Of a DNA stretch of 64,000 nucleotides, positions 50,702 through 61,451 are shown in pieces (positions within the stretch are counted from its first letter, which is position 1; each line of letters starts with the position of its first letter). The stretch is from Mesostigma viride (lineage: Eukaryota > Streptophyta > Mesostigmatophyceae > Mesostigmatales > Mesostigmataceae), in NCBI GenBank assembly GCA_009746045.1, contig RPFO01001163.1, forward strand, positions 1 to 64,000, written 5' to 3'. Under the pieces are notes generated by a model that did no database searches, was not told where the DNA came from, and saw nothing but the letters and a program-made list of their open reading frames with translations. The position numbers were made by a program, and so were the translations under genes.

Positions 50702-51406
50702 TGTTTTCTTTTATGATCCTTCCTTGCAGATCACAGGTCAAGATCAAGGCTGAGGAAGTGAGAGACTGAGAGACAAAATGTTCACGCAGAAAATTGGCAG
50801 CTTGAGATGCCCTTGCTGCCTTTGTTCATTTCATGATATAGGCAATTAGGTGGCAAAGGTAGAACTGCCACATGTCAAGCAAGGGTTGCAACACTTCTAG
50901 ATTCCTAGAATATTTGTTGTGTGATTGCCAGATGGCATTTGCTGAAATACAACGTAAGGAATGATTGCCATCTGTCAACATGCAAATAACCATCATATGG
51001 AACTGCCATCTGTCAATAAACTAAGCAATGTGCTCTACTAGGCATTAGCCACATGTCCATGGAATAAAGTATCTAGAATCCCTTGTCAGGAATCAAGAAA
51101 CACTGACGTAAGATCTGACACAACAGTAGTCACTGTACCATGAATCTACCTCATGAACTAGCAACATGTTCAGGCCAGTTGGCATGCCAGTTGTCAGCAC
51201 AATTGTCACGTGATATGCTGACACACTACTAGTCTACTTGGCAAGACCATAGTGCATATAACTTTGGAAGGCCGTATCTCAGCCATTCGTCGTCCAAATC
51301 GAGTAGGAAAAAGTGCTACAAGTCCAGCTATTAAATCTCTATCAAGCTGACTATATACAAGCACAATGTGGGCAGGGCAGGTGGATACACTAATAATATC
51401 CAGACA
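50702..51406 (-). repeat. Copia 5' LTR (right copy)
   Basis: 705 bp, with the same TG...CA ends as the left copy. It is followed by the second copy of the GTGGG duplication. Confidence 0.92.
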
Positions 51407-51411
51407 GTGGG

Positions 51412-51606
51412 TCCCGATGGCACTATGGCGCCCGCCCCACTGGGCCCCTCCGCAGCGGGTAGTGGCGCCTCAGCCCTGGTAGGGCCGCTGAGTTCCTCCG
51501 CGGAACGAGATGAATGCAGATCAGCCCTGGCAGGCCCGCTGGGTCCCTCCGCGGATCGCAGCGAAGGCGGTTCAGCCCTGTCAGGCCGGGGGCGGGGTTC
51601 CAACCA
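51412..51606 (-). pseudogene. Gag-like protein of the second LTR element, upstream part
   Basis: On the minus strand an open frame with repeated SAEGPSG and SAEELSG segments runs into the copia LTR at 51411. If the copia element and one GTGGG are removed, it joins in frame to the segment ending at 44036. Its upstream end is cut at about 51606, where CACTA-like sequence starts. Confidence 0.5.
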
Positions 51607-51970
51607 CACTAGGAACTCAGATTCTGAGAATTTTCTCAAAACCCTCAATTTTCTCACCCTTTGTGAGAATTTTTTGAGAAAATTGAGAAAAATCTCAATT
51701 TTTTTCCGCAAACGCTAGGCAAAAAATCTCACCAGGGTGAGATTTTGGTGAGAAAAAGGGGGTTTTGGTGAGATTGGGGTGAGAAAAAACCCTAAAGTGA
51801 GAAAAAAGGTGAGAATGGGTGAGAAAAAGTGAGAAAAAGTGAGAAAAAGTGAGAAAATTGAGAAAATTGAGAAGTTTCTCACCAACACGAGAAAAATCAC
51901 TAACACGAGAAAAATCACAAGTCAACGTGGTGAGAAATTTCTCACCAAGAGTGTAACACGAGAAAAATCA
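51607..51970. repeat. Subterminal TGAGAAAA repeat region
   Basis: More than 20 short copies of TGAGAAA or TTTCTCA occur in both orientations, including three consecutive AAAAGTGAGA steps and CACGAGAAAAATCA repeats. In CACTA elements such motifs bind the element-encoded DNA-binding protein. That role is inferred here. Confidence 0.65.
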
Positions 51971-52121
51971 TGAGCTTTATTTCATTAAGTCCTTAACGTG
52001 AAAAAAAACTCAACACCACTTTGATATGCACTATAGGGTGCACAAAGGTGCAATATAGGGTTGTCATACAATATAAAACAGCACATCATTCCATAAACAA
52101 TGCTGTCATGCCCAAATTAAA

Positions 52122-55100
52122 TCAAAAGTCATCTTCTTCAGAACTGCTGTCCGAGGGGTTGCTTGCATCAACATCATCTTCTGATGACATAGTGTCATCC
52201 CCACTAGTGTCGCAATAGTTCACAGCTTTACGCTGCCTTCCACTGGCCCTCTTTGCCATAGGGACCTCCTCAATTACAACGGTGGGCTGGCTAGGTCCAG
52301 CATCTGTGGGAGCACCACGCTTGCGGCTGCTGCGCCCTCGAGCAGGTGCCTTGCCAGCGCGGCGCACCACGTCGCCATCACCTACGTCTGCCGCTGCCAC
52401 CTTCTTCTTCTTCTTGGACCCCTTCTTCTTGCCTTTCTTCTTGCCACTAGGCGGTGGCATCGGCTCACCCTCCTCAATCACTTCAAACTGCGGCATGGTG
52501 GGGAAATCTGCTGCCACGCTGTGATACACATGGTTACTGAGGGCAGATTGCGCCTGGTGTGCCATGCTCCATGGCAGTTTGGCAGGGATTACCACCATTT
52601 CGGGAGCATAGCATTCATCGACGACATACCCAACTGAGCTCACTGCACCTGGCAACACAAGGCGCGACGACCTGGGGGCCTGTGCGCTGCTGATGACCAC
52701 CAACCTCTCGTGGGGCAGGTGAGCGACATGAAGGCGATCAAAAAGCTCCACCTTCAACAACAGCTGCCATTCCCAGCCCCCTCGTGGGTACTCTAACCTG
52801 GCCTTCAGAATGTGTGTGATGAAACCAAAGTCTACACCGCCCGGGCCATGCACCGCAACTCCCGCATTCTTGTGCCGCTTTCCCTGGGATTGGTCCGCAG
52901 CCTCTGTGCGGTAGTTGAACCCGTGTATCCTGACTTTGTGGAAAGAATCCGCGTAGCGCTTCACGCCCCCACACGCCGCTACAATGCCTTGCGGCACAAG
53001 CGGCGTCAGGTTTAATGATGCCCATGCAATCACGTTGAACGTTGTGTCAGCACAGCGATCTCGCCTGCATTCAAACAAACGCACACCGATAACCCAGCAA
53101 AGAGTATTATTATTAAGTATTGGTTATTAAAAAAAAAAAACAGATACAACACAGGACGCTTTTACTGGCGGCAAGATCATGGCACCCGGATGGGTAAAAC
53201 CAAACAAACTAGATATTAATTACTAGGGCTGGCTTTGTGACAGTAAAACATGATTGCATGGCTAATCCCAAGGCGCCTTTCAATAGGACTGAATTAAAAT
53301 AACCAAAGCAGACGGCGTAAGTAGCATTTGCAAAAAACAAGGCTCACCAGTAGGCCTCGTCGCCATTCGCAGGGTCGCTGTAATCAGCCTTGGGAAGGGC
53401 ATCTTCTACCAGCAAATCCCTTGCCGCCGTCATCTCGTCCTCAGAAAACCGGTACCCGTCTTTCACCGAGCGCTTGCCCAGCTCGATGGTGCGCGACGGA
53501 TCATTGGTGAGAAGGTCCCACACATAGTGCTTGGTCTTTACCTGCATTGGAAAAAAACATGATAAGCACACCAAGCAAAAATACAGAAGGCATTCAATTT
53601 AAAGAGCACTTTCCTTGAAAATGAGAGTGAGTAGAAACATCAAAGTTTTACACAAGGAGAGTTTCCATGCTGAATGAAATGAGCCATCATTGCTTCATGT
53701 AAATGCAGAATTACAAACTCAAGGTGCTATACATCATGTACACACACAAGAAAGAAGTAAAGACCTTCAAATAAGAAACAACTTACTCCGGTGGCTCGAT
53801 GCTGGAAGTAGGATAGCAGCGTCAGCACCTCGAAGTTGACGAAGGACTGGCCCATGGAGTGCTCAACATTGAGTGCAGACATGTGGCCAGAAACCGCTGT
53901 GTTCATGCATCTCTCACCCCACGCCATGGACCTACCGTCAGGGAGACCGACATTTGAAATCTGCCCCGCCAAATGTGTCGCTGCGTGAACCGACCTGGAC
54001 ATTTCGGATGCGGGCAGAACACGCTCAAGTGCAACAATTGACCTCAACATAGCCCTACCTACCTCGTCCAGTTCGTACTGAGTGAAGACCCTACCGCTAA
54101 AGATTGAGTCCCATGCTGCAGACGTTTCCAAAAAGGCAGCTCTTGCGTCTGCGTGCAGGCGGCCTCTAAGCAAAACTGGTAAGCGCTTCGAAAACAATTC
54201 TAGCTTGTCATGAGTCTTGGCCTTTCTTTCTGGCTTGCCATTGGCCAGCAGCCCCACAATATCACCCGGGAAGCAGTCGGGCAGGCTGTCCTTCATTCGG
54301 CGCTCCAGGGCTGCGTGGGAGACAAAAAAAAAAAAACAGTCAAACCCCACAAGTGTAAGTCGGTGGCAAGTCTTGATGCAACATGGAGAGTGACAAGTCG
54401 AACGTTTACTGTACTGCAATATGCACTGTTCACATTGCACTGAAAATGTGAGAAGAATGCCATCACCATCCACCGACAGTGGCCATGTGTTCAAGGGTGG
54501 CCACTCTGATGAGCCCCACTGAAAACAAGGGAGGTCCTGCACTGAATATGAGTAGGGTGGCAGGCACTGAACTCACTTGAGCACTTCTCAAAGGAAACAA
54601 GTCTGACCGGGGCTGCTTTCAAAACACGTGCGAAAGGAAAACTGAACCACAACCAGAGAAAGAAACATTGCTAAACTAAATAATTGCACTTGAATCAAAT
54701 ACCTAGAAAACAGTTGGGAGAAAAAAGCAAACACTCACCAATAACTTCAGCCTTCTCTTGCGAGGTGAGCTGGCAGGGTGGATGCAACCCCCGCCTCCTG
54801 GTTGTTGTCTTGATTGTGCCATCCATGGCAGTGGTGGTTGTCACGGTCTTCTCCATGTGCAGCTCCGGGTTCAGGTTCATCTCCTTCAGCCGATCCCGAA
54901 TGGCGTAGGTCAGACCTTCCCCTGGCAGCAGATTTAAGGAAAACAAAGCCATACAAGCGCAAATGCATACCAATGTTAGTAATACTTAATACACACACTG
55001 AACCACAGCATGTAATAAATCCTAATGGAATTCTCCTTAAATACAAAATGTTGAAAAGGAAAAAAACAGCGACAAACACTAGTGACACAACACTAGACAG

Positions 55101-58100
55101 CACCGCACTTACCGCTAGTGGAGTTGGCGACTCGCAAGAGGTTGTTCGCCCCCAGGTGGAACTCGTCGATCAGGTGCCGTTGGAGGAGTTGAGGCCAGTA
55201 CGGCAGCCTGCAAAAGGGCTCCGGCTGCCGGCCGTGCTTTCTGCAGTGCTCCACATAGGTTTGCATCGTCATGTCTGGCGGCGCCTCCTTGTCGTTGCCA
55301 CCGCGACGGGGGTCATCAGCTGGCAGCAAGGTCTCATGCCCAAGAAAAACAATGCGCCCTTTGGAAACATAGGTGCCCTTCCAAGCAGGGCCGTGCACAA
55401 GGCAGCCGTCGTACCCGGAGTCTGGCATATTTACCATCTTACCAAACCCCGGGTAGTCGTGAACAGTAAACAACAGCAGTGCTTGAATCTTTGCCGGGTG
55501 GAGCCCACCATGCTCATCATCATCCAACACATCACAAATGTAAAACCCATCCCACATCTTCACCAGCTCATCTACAATCAGGTCAAGAAAAATGTGCATA
55601 TTCTTTGGGGCCTTACCTTTCTTGTTCCCTCCCACCAGAAGCACCATTGGGCAGAAATGTTTGTTAATGAAGACCCATTCAGGCAGGTTCAAGATTGCAC
55701 AGAAACACAGCCAGCTGGAGTGCTGGTCCATGTAGCACCTAGGACATACTCCATCAAAACAAAGCGCTAAAAAAAGGAAGCGTGGGTCAAGCCGAAACTG
55801 AGGGAACATTCTCTTGACGTGCAGCATCGCTCGGCAATCTGCATGCAATTATACAACAGGGAGGTGGGTAAACGGGACGGCCGAAGTGCGGGCGGCACAA
55901 CCGAATGTTATAATATGCAGCAAAATCACCACAACATATGCAGCATGAGTTGGGTGAACCGTATACAGCCAGCCAAAAAGCACGTGCAGAAAAGAAATTG
56001 ACAAGGACACCTTTTACCTTTAATTCCGTGGACTTTCCGATTTGGGTCTTCTTCATCTTGTTTGTTTTCAGTTTCTCCAGCATATCGTAATGCCTTGGAC
56101 ATCTCGGGTATCCTAAAAAATCCGCGGAAACGATTTATAAGAGGGAAGTATCTAACTTGGCGATGGGCCCTTCTTGTTGTTACTGTCTCTCCTGTTTGGA
56201 TTGGGAGAGGAGACTAATGGGTTTTACACAATGCCTTGTGCTTGGCCTTGCTACCCACACACCTTGCAGGTGCTGAAAGAAAGAGAGGTTGAAGACAATT
56301 TACGTGGAAGAATAAATGGCTTTATTAGAATATAATAGTTGGAGAAGAGCTTGAATGGAGGTTGAATGGAGGTTGAATGGAGGTTGAATGGAGGTTCCTG
56401 CCCTTAGGGGGCAGTTTCCTTTTATACCTTTTAGGCTAGGAAGGATGACATCAGCAATGACATCATCACAGAAGCTTGTAGAAACATCCTAGCATAATCC
56501 TAGCATATTCCCAGCATATTCTCAGTATATTCCAGGAATATTCCTGGCATATTCTTAGAACAATCCTAGAACATTCTAGACATGATCCAATGAGCTGGCA
56601 TAATAGCTAGATGCCAAGTGTCTACATAATAATGTGCCACATAACATGATTAATAAAGTGACACATCTCTTCTCCTTGGAGTGACAAGTGTCATGCAATG
56701 AGTCTACCCACTTGTCATCATGTAAGTCATAACATGTGTCATCATGAGCTTCCAACACTTGTCAGCTCATGGACCAAACACTTGTCCAATAGGCCATAGC
56801 ACCACTTGTCAATCAAATACGTGATGCTACTAGGCTGACTCAGGTACAAGTCATCCATGTCCAAGTATAGGACTATGGCACATGAATATTGATCAGCTCA
56901 TTGAGCCCAATTCATCTAGCTTATCATAGCTATCAAATTCCCAGTCCATATGGAATAAATCCAACAAGAAATAAATCAGGCTGGGATATATTGTGGCCAG
57001 GTGGATATAATATCCCTAACACCCCCCTTAGCCACATGGGCACAAAGCAAAAGATGACTGGGTAGGTGGAATCTCAACACCCCCCTTAACCACATGCTCG
57101 TAGCATGCCGTCCAGTTGCTAGCATGGTGCAACTGAAAATGAAGATGCCGTCCTCGTGAAACGCTTGAAGCTCCAACATGCGGTCATGAGCCGCACTACC
57201 GCCACTGATCCGTCCCCCCCGGCAACGCGAATGAGTGTCCTACCATAGCAGCAACGCACTAGCTGCCCATCAATCCTGGATGGCTGATACCCAACCCTTA
57301 GTTGGAAAAAGTGCTCTAGATGCTACATTCCCCCCTCACTCAAAGCGGCTGCCCATGGACACAATAGGGGCACACAGTCCCACACATATAATACGGCAAC
57401 ACATGCCAACAAAGAAAGTCCCTATGAGCTAACCCAAACGGTATAGAGGTAGGGTAACGGCAACAACACGTGCTGTACACACACGGAGCAACATAACATA
57501 CGCCATCTCACAAAATAAATGACACCAACATCACGTTTTACGCCAAATAAACGGGGTGAGCAAACAAACATATTGGCAACAAATGCCACACAAACAAGGT
57601 ACAATACAACCTTCAACACAAAACACAGTGGCCATAACAGATAAACGCGCTTCATAGCAAAGAAAACAGGACGTGCAAAACATTACCGCCACAAAGGCGA
57701 ACACAAGTAACGATTACTTGGTCACGATTCACAAATCAGTGCCCGAGAGTAAACATTACGTCCGACATTACAGGCTATGCCGAAATGCACAGCCAAATTC
57801 GACACAAAGGACGTAAACACTTGCATAAAAGCAATGCTCTCAGCACAAAACAAAATAACACACGCGTCACAGGCACTTAACTTACGAAAACAAGTCGTAG
57901 ACGACGATACAACGGCGCTTCACTACGCCGCAGACCAGTGCCACAAATAGCGTGCAAAAACTCTGGATATACACTCCAGGTACGTAGAAAACGTCTCGTG
58001 GGAACAATACCAAAATGCGTGGGCCATTGCCACTGAACGCATGGCAAAATAAACACATAATTGCTGGAAGAACACAAAGAAAGAACCAGAAACGCACGCT

Positions 58101-61100
58101 TACGGCGCCTCACAATTTCCAGCAAACACGACACAAAAGTCGACATACAAGTTCATTTCCCACAGACAAAACATTAGGGCAACCTTGAGGAGTGGGGTCT
58201 GTGCATCCTGGGCGACAATTTCCAAGGGTCGTTGCAGCTAGCGCAATTGCAAATGCCATGGCCTGGCCGAACACCGTAAACTGACCGACGTGATGCCTTG
58301 GCAGCATTTTGCACCGAGTTGACCGTTGGTGCTTGACGCACTTTGGCTGACAGGTCGCTGTCCACGTCGTTGTCGGCTCGCTCGAGGCCTCGCGCCAGCA
58401 CCGGACTTGGCAGTCCAGGACTTGGAAAAATTTGGCAGCTTGGTCGATTTCGCCCTGCGTCACGAATTTGTTCCCCCTCAGTTAGGCTGGCAGCGTTCAG
58501 CGCCGCGCCTTTGGTCTGGTCGCCGGACTTTGGTTACTAGCACCAGTATCACCTGGTATGCTGGCGGCGACAACGCGCTCCGCCTGCACTGGGCTGTTCT
58601 GGACCGCGGTTTCTGGAAGTACTTCAGCGTCTGACACGGACTTCTCCATTGCGCTGGAAACTTCTCGAATTGGCGTGAACTTCCACTGGGCCGGCGCAGA
58701 GTATAAAAAGCCACGCAGTGTGCGAGTAATGCCCAGTAGGCCGCCCCCGATCCCGCATACACGGGCAAGCATGGCCAGTATGACCGTTAGGCCCACGGCC
58801 AGCCACTCCGCCGCGTGTCCCGAGGCACGTGAGATGCTGCGCTCGCTGCTCGCCATTTTCTGCCCTTGACAGGCAGCGTCGTTCTTGAAGCTCGTCGCCG
58901 ACGATTTCAGCTCTGGGATGGCGTCCATCGCTGCGTCCGCACCGCGCGCGGGCAAAAAGTAGGTGTTGTTCCTCGTCACGATGCTGCAGGGCCTGCTGTC
59001 CAGCACAGCAACCCGCTTGGCGAGGTCGACGTTGTGGCCATCCTTGACGAGCTGGCCGACAGATAAAGTCGGGTGCTCAGCTGGAACGAGCAGCGCGTTT
59101 TGGAGGTGCACGTCCCTCCTGCCCGGCAGCTTCAGTTTGACAGTCCCGATGGCTGTCGCCTTCAGTTGCCGCCTGAGCCGGCGATTTCCCTGTTGTGAGG
59201 GTGCAGGCACACGAAATCCGACGGGCATGGCGTCATGTGACAGCTCGCTGCGGAATCCAGCACCCAGCTGGTCGGTGCTTTCTTTTCATACTGCGTGAGT
59301 GCAGCAGCATCCGACGGCGATGGCGACTCGGCGATGGTGGCGAAGACGAAGCCGGACCGCTCCGCAGCCTCCTCGGTGATACGCGCCTCGCTGGCACCTG
59401 GTGAGTGCTCCTTTCTCGCTTGGTTCCGTCGCGTTGCCTTGTTCTTGCGTTCTTGCTTCAGCTCCGGATGCTTCTCCCAGCACTGGGTGTCCACGTGCCC
59501 GGCCTTCTTGCAGTAATTGCACCGCCTCTTTCCTCCACTTTTCTTCGTAGTAGTGTGGAAAACCTGGCCGTTAGGGGAGCCCTCCTTCTTTGCTTGAGCA
59601 GAACGCCTTCCGTGCAGTAGCTCCTCCGCCTCCAGCAGCGCAGTCTTGACCTCCTTTAGCGAATCCTCCTCTCCAGTTAGGACCTTGACCAGGTCACAAT
59701 AGGCCGATGCTAAGGCCTTCAACACAGCCTTGATTTCTTCCCATTTCCTCAGAGACCGCCCATCAAACGTTGTGATGGACTTGCTTGTTGCCCGGAATTG
59801 CTTGTAGCACGCTTCCTTGGTAGCCATGGTGTCTTCAGTCGCCAATGGAACTGGATGTCTCTGGGTTCACAGTGGTCTTCTTGTTCCTCAGTAACAAACC
59901 TCCGATACCATGTTTGGATTGGGAGAGGAGACTAATGGGTTTTACACAATGCCTTGTGCTTGGCCTTGCTACCCACACACCTTGCAGGTGCTGAAAGAAA
60001 GAGAGGTTGAAGACAATTTACGTGGAAGAATAAATGGCTTTATTAGAATATAATAGTTGGAGAAGAGCTTGAATGGAGGTTGAATGGAGGTTGAATGGAG
60101 GTTGAATGGAGGCCTGCCCTTAGGGGGCAGTTTCCTTTTATACCTTTTAGGCTAGGAAGGATGACATCAGCAATGACATCATCACAGAAGCTTGTAGAAA
60201 CATCCTAGCATATTCCTAGCATATTCCCAGCATATTCTCAGTATATTCCAGGAATATTCCTGGCATATTCTTAGAACATTCCTAGAACATTCTAGACATG
60301 ATCCAATGAGCTGGCATAATAGCTAGATGCCAAGTGTCTACATAATAATGTGCCACATAACATAATTAATAAAGTGACACATCTCTTCTCCTTGGAGTGA
60401 CAAGTGTCATGCAATGAGTCTACCCACTTGTCATCATGTAAGTCATAACATGTGTCATCATGAGCTTTCAACACTTGTCAGCTCATGGACCAAACACTTG
60501 TCCAATAGGCCATAGCACCACTTGTCAATCAAATACGTGATGCTACTAGGCTGACTCAGGGTACAAGTCATCCATGTCCAAGTATAGGACTATGGCACAT
60601 GAATATTGATCAGCTCATTGAGCCCGATTCATCTAGCTTATCATAGCTATCAAATTCCCAGTCCATATGGAATAAATCCAACAAGAAATAAATCAGGCTG
60701 GGATATATTGTGGCCAGGTGGATATAATATCCCTAACATCTCCATTTCTATCTTCGTATTGTTCAAATCTATTGTTTTTACATACAGGGCAGGTCTGGAC
60801 TTCTTTTGTTTTGTATATATATTTTTCACAGGGGCACGCATCATATACACGCATATCTAACCCCAAACCCTTCATGACTTTCTTGGCTTCTTTTACACTT
60901 TCTGGCAGAGAATTACCGGCTGGCAGAACTTTGCTGATAAAACTGAATACCTCATCCGCTAGGACAGCCGATGCAGAATGCCTGCCGAGTATAGATAAGA
61001 GCTCCAACGCGCTAGCTATGGCAGTGTTACTGGATCCTGAATAAAGTGGTGTGTCTGCTGATATTTTGCCTACTGTAGCTGCGAAGTTTCTGGCAAACTC

Positions 61101-61184
61101 TTTTGCATCCTCCTCCCCGGTACCAGGCAGATGATCGCCCCCCTCCTGTAAAAAATCATCTATGCTACAGTTCAAATCCGCCAT
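52122..61184 (-). CDS. CACTA tnp2-type transposase, six exons, interrupted by an LTR element in exon 1
   Basis: Exons on the minus strand: 61184-60739 continuing at 56187-56018 (exon 1 without the LTR element and one target duplication), 55838-55113, 54921-54739, 54310-53787, 53541-53348, 53064-52122. All introns are GT-AG and phases agree. The sum is 3186 bases: 1061 residues and a TGA, with no other stop. Exon 1 has a CPCEKYIYKTKEVQTCPVC zinc-like motif and a RYFPLINRF block. Exon 2 has LCFDGVCP (first Asp), TVHDYPGFGKM (second Asp) and IDEFHLGANNL (candidate acidic third residue). Exon 4 holds the DUF4218-like C-terminal region (VHAATHLAGQISNVGLPDGR). The last exon ends in a Lys-rich and then Ser/Asp/Glu-rich tail. 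It excises and reinserts the element in the nucleus. Confidence 0.88.
56193..57021 (-). repeat. TR-GAG 3' LTR (left copy)
   Basis: 829 bp, with four tandem GGTTGAATGGA-like 12-mers near 56350-56395. On the minus strand the polypurine tract CTAAGGGGGG precedes it (57022-57031). Confidence 0.9.
57022..58109 (-). other. Non-coding interior of the TR-GAG element
   Basis: A-rich sequence without a recognised domain. A second AACACCCCCCTTA...CCACATG block lies at about 57075, some 58 bp inside the first, so the polypurine tract region is duplicated. Confidence 0.6.
58497..59228 (-). pseudogene. TR-GAG protease C-terminal part followed by a membrane-like segment
   Basis: The first 75 codons match the copia segment after the protease (LQNALLVPAEHPTLSVGQLV). 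Instead of integrase, the frame then continues with a hydrophobic stretch (AAEWLAVGLTVILAMLARVC, then GIGGGLLGI) that could span a membrane, and a polar tail. It is offset from the gag frame near 59190. The origin of the tail is unknown; it might be captured host sequence. Confidence 0.6.
59162..59845 (-). CDS. gag: TR-GAG gag and start of protease
   Basis: 228 codons from the Met of MATEDTMATKEACYKQF. The gag core is shorter than in the copia element. It has a zinc knuckle CNYCKKAGHVDTQC and a protease active site WVLDSAASCHM. The frame breaks shortly after, near 59165. Confidence 0.85.
   Translation of the reverse strand: MATEDTMATKEACYKQFRATSKSITTFDGRSLRKWEEIKAVLKALASAYCDLVKVLTGEEDSLKEVKTALLEAEELLHGRRSAQAKKEGSPNGQVFHTTTKKSGGKRRCNYCKKAGHVDTQCWEKHPELKQERKNKATRRNQARKEHSPGASEARITEEAAERSGFVFATIAESPSPSDAAALTQYEKKAPTSWVLDSAASCHMTPCPSDFVCLHPHNREIAGSGGN
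59899..59910 (-). promoter_or_regulatory. TR-GAG primer-binding site
   Basis: The minus strand reads TGGTATCGGAGG directly next to the 5' LTR, identical to the copia element site. Confidence 0.75.
59911..60738 (-). repeat. TR-GAG 5' LTR (right copy)
   Basis: 828 bp with the same ends as the left copy. It abuts the primer-binding site on the left and the TCTCC duplication on the right. Confidence 0.9.
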
Positions 61185-61451
61185 TGTTAGTATTCAGGAA
61201 TAAATAAGACAGTAAATGTAAAGTCACGGAAGGCCCCGCGTCAGACTTGATGCGAGCTCGTCGAAGCCACAGCAGACCTCAAAACGAACGCGTTGTTTAG
61301 GTTGCGCGGTGCTCCCTCTGTCGGTAGGTGCCGTTTGGTGCCGCCGCGTCAATCGCGCGGACGCGTCAACACACTGCGGCTGACGTCGATGAGTGCCAAC
61401 CGACGGCTTGGGTCACTTCTCTGCATGGAGAACTTAAGGTAAGTTAAGTTA
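61185..61451. promoter_or_regulatory. Putative bidirectional promoter region of the CACTA element
   Basis: The stretch lies between the start of the transposase (minus) and the divergent gene (plus). It contains two CGCGTCAA copies about 20 bp apart near 61344-61370 and a GACGTCGA. Promoter function is inferred from divergent layout only. Confidence 0.4.

Larger units (their letters stand above)
44055..51406 (-). mobile_element. Ty1/copia LTR retrotransposon, minus strand, with a nested insertion
   Basis: LTRs at 44055-44752 and 50702-51406 (TGTTTTC...CCAGACA) are about 99 percent identical, with three small indels. They are flanked by the 5-bp target duplication GTGGG (44050-44054 and 51407-51411). 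The internal order gag-protease-integrase-RT is that of Ty1/copia. A 2-kb split-repeat element sits in the RT domain at 45351-47334. The RNase H region is missing and several frameshifts exist, so the copy is inactive although its LTRs are young. Confidence 0.92.
56193..60738 (-). mobile_element. Gag-protease-only LTR element (TR-GAG type), 4.5 kb
   Basis: LTRs 56193-57021 and 59911-60738 (TGTTTGG...CCCTAACA) differ at about six positions plus small indels. They are flanked by the target duplication TCTCC (56188-56192 and 60739-60743). The interior codes only for a gag with zinc knuckle and a copia-type protease; no integrase or RT is present. The primer-binding site and polypurine tract are the same as in the copia element, so copia-encoded enzymes probably mobilised it. 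Confidence 0.9.

Noticed and set aside
51412-52121. 5' LTR of the second LTR element
   Set aside because: No TGTTACGTCCC or GGGATGCAACA-like sequence occurs here; the CACTA-like end cuts the element before it.
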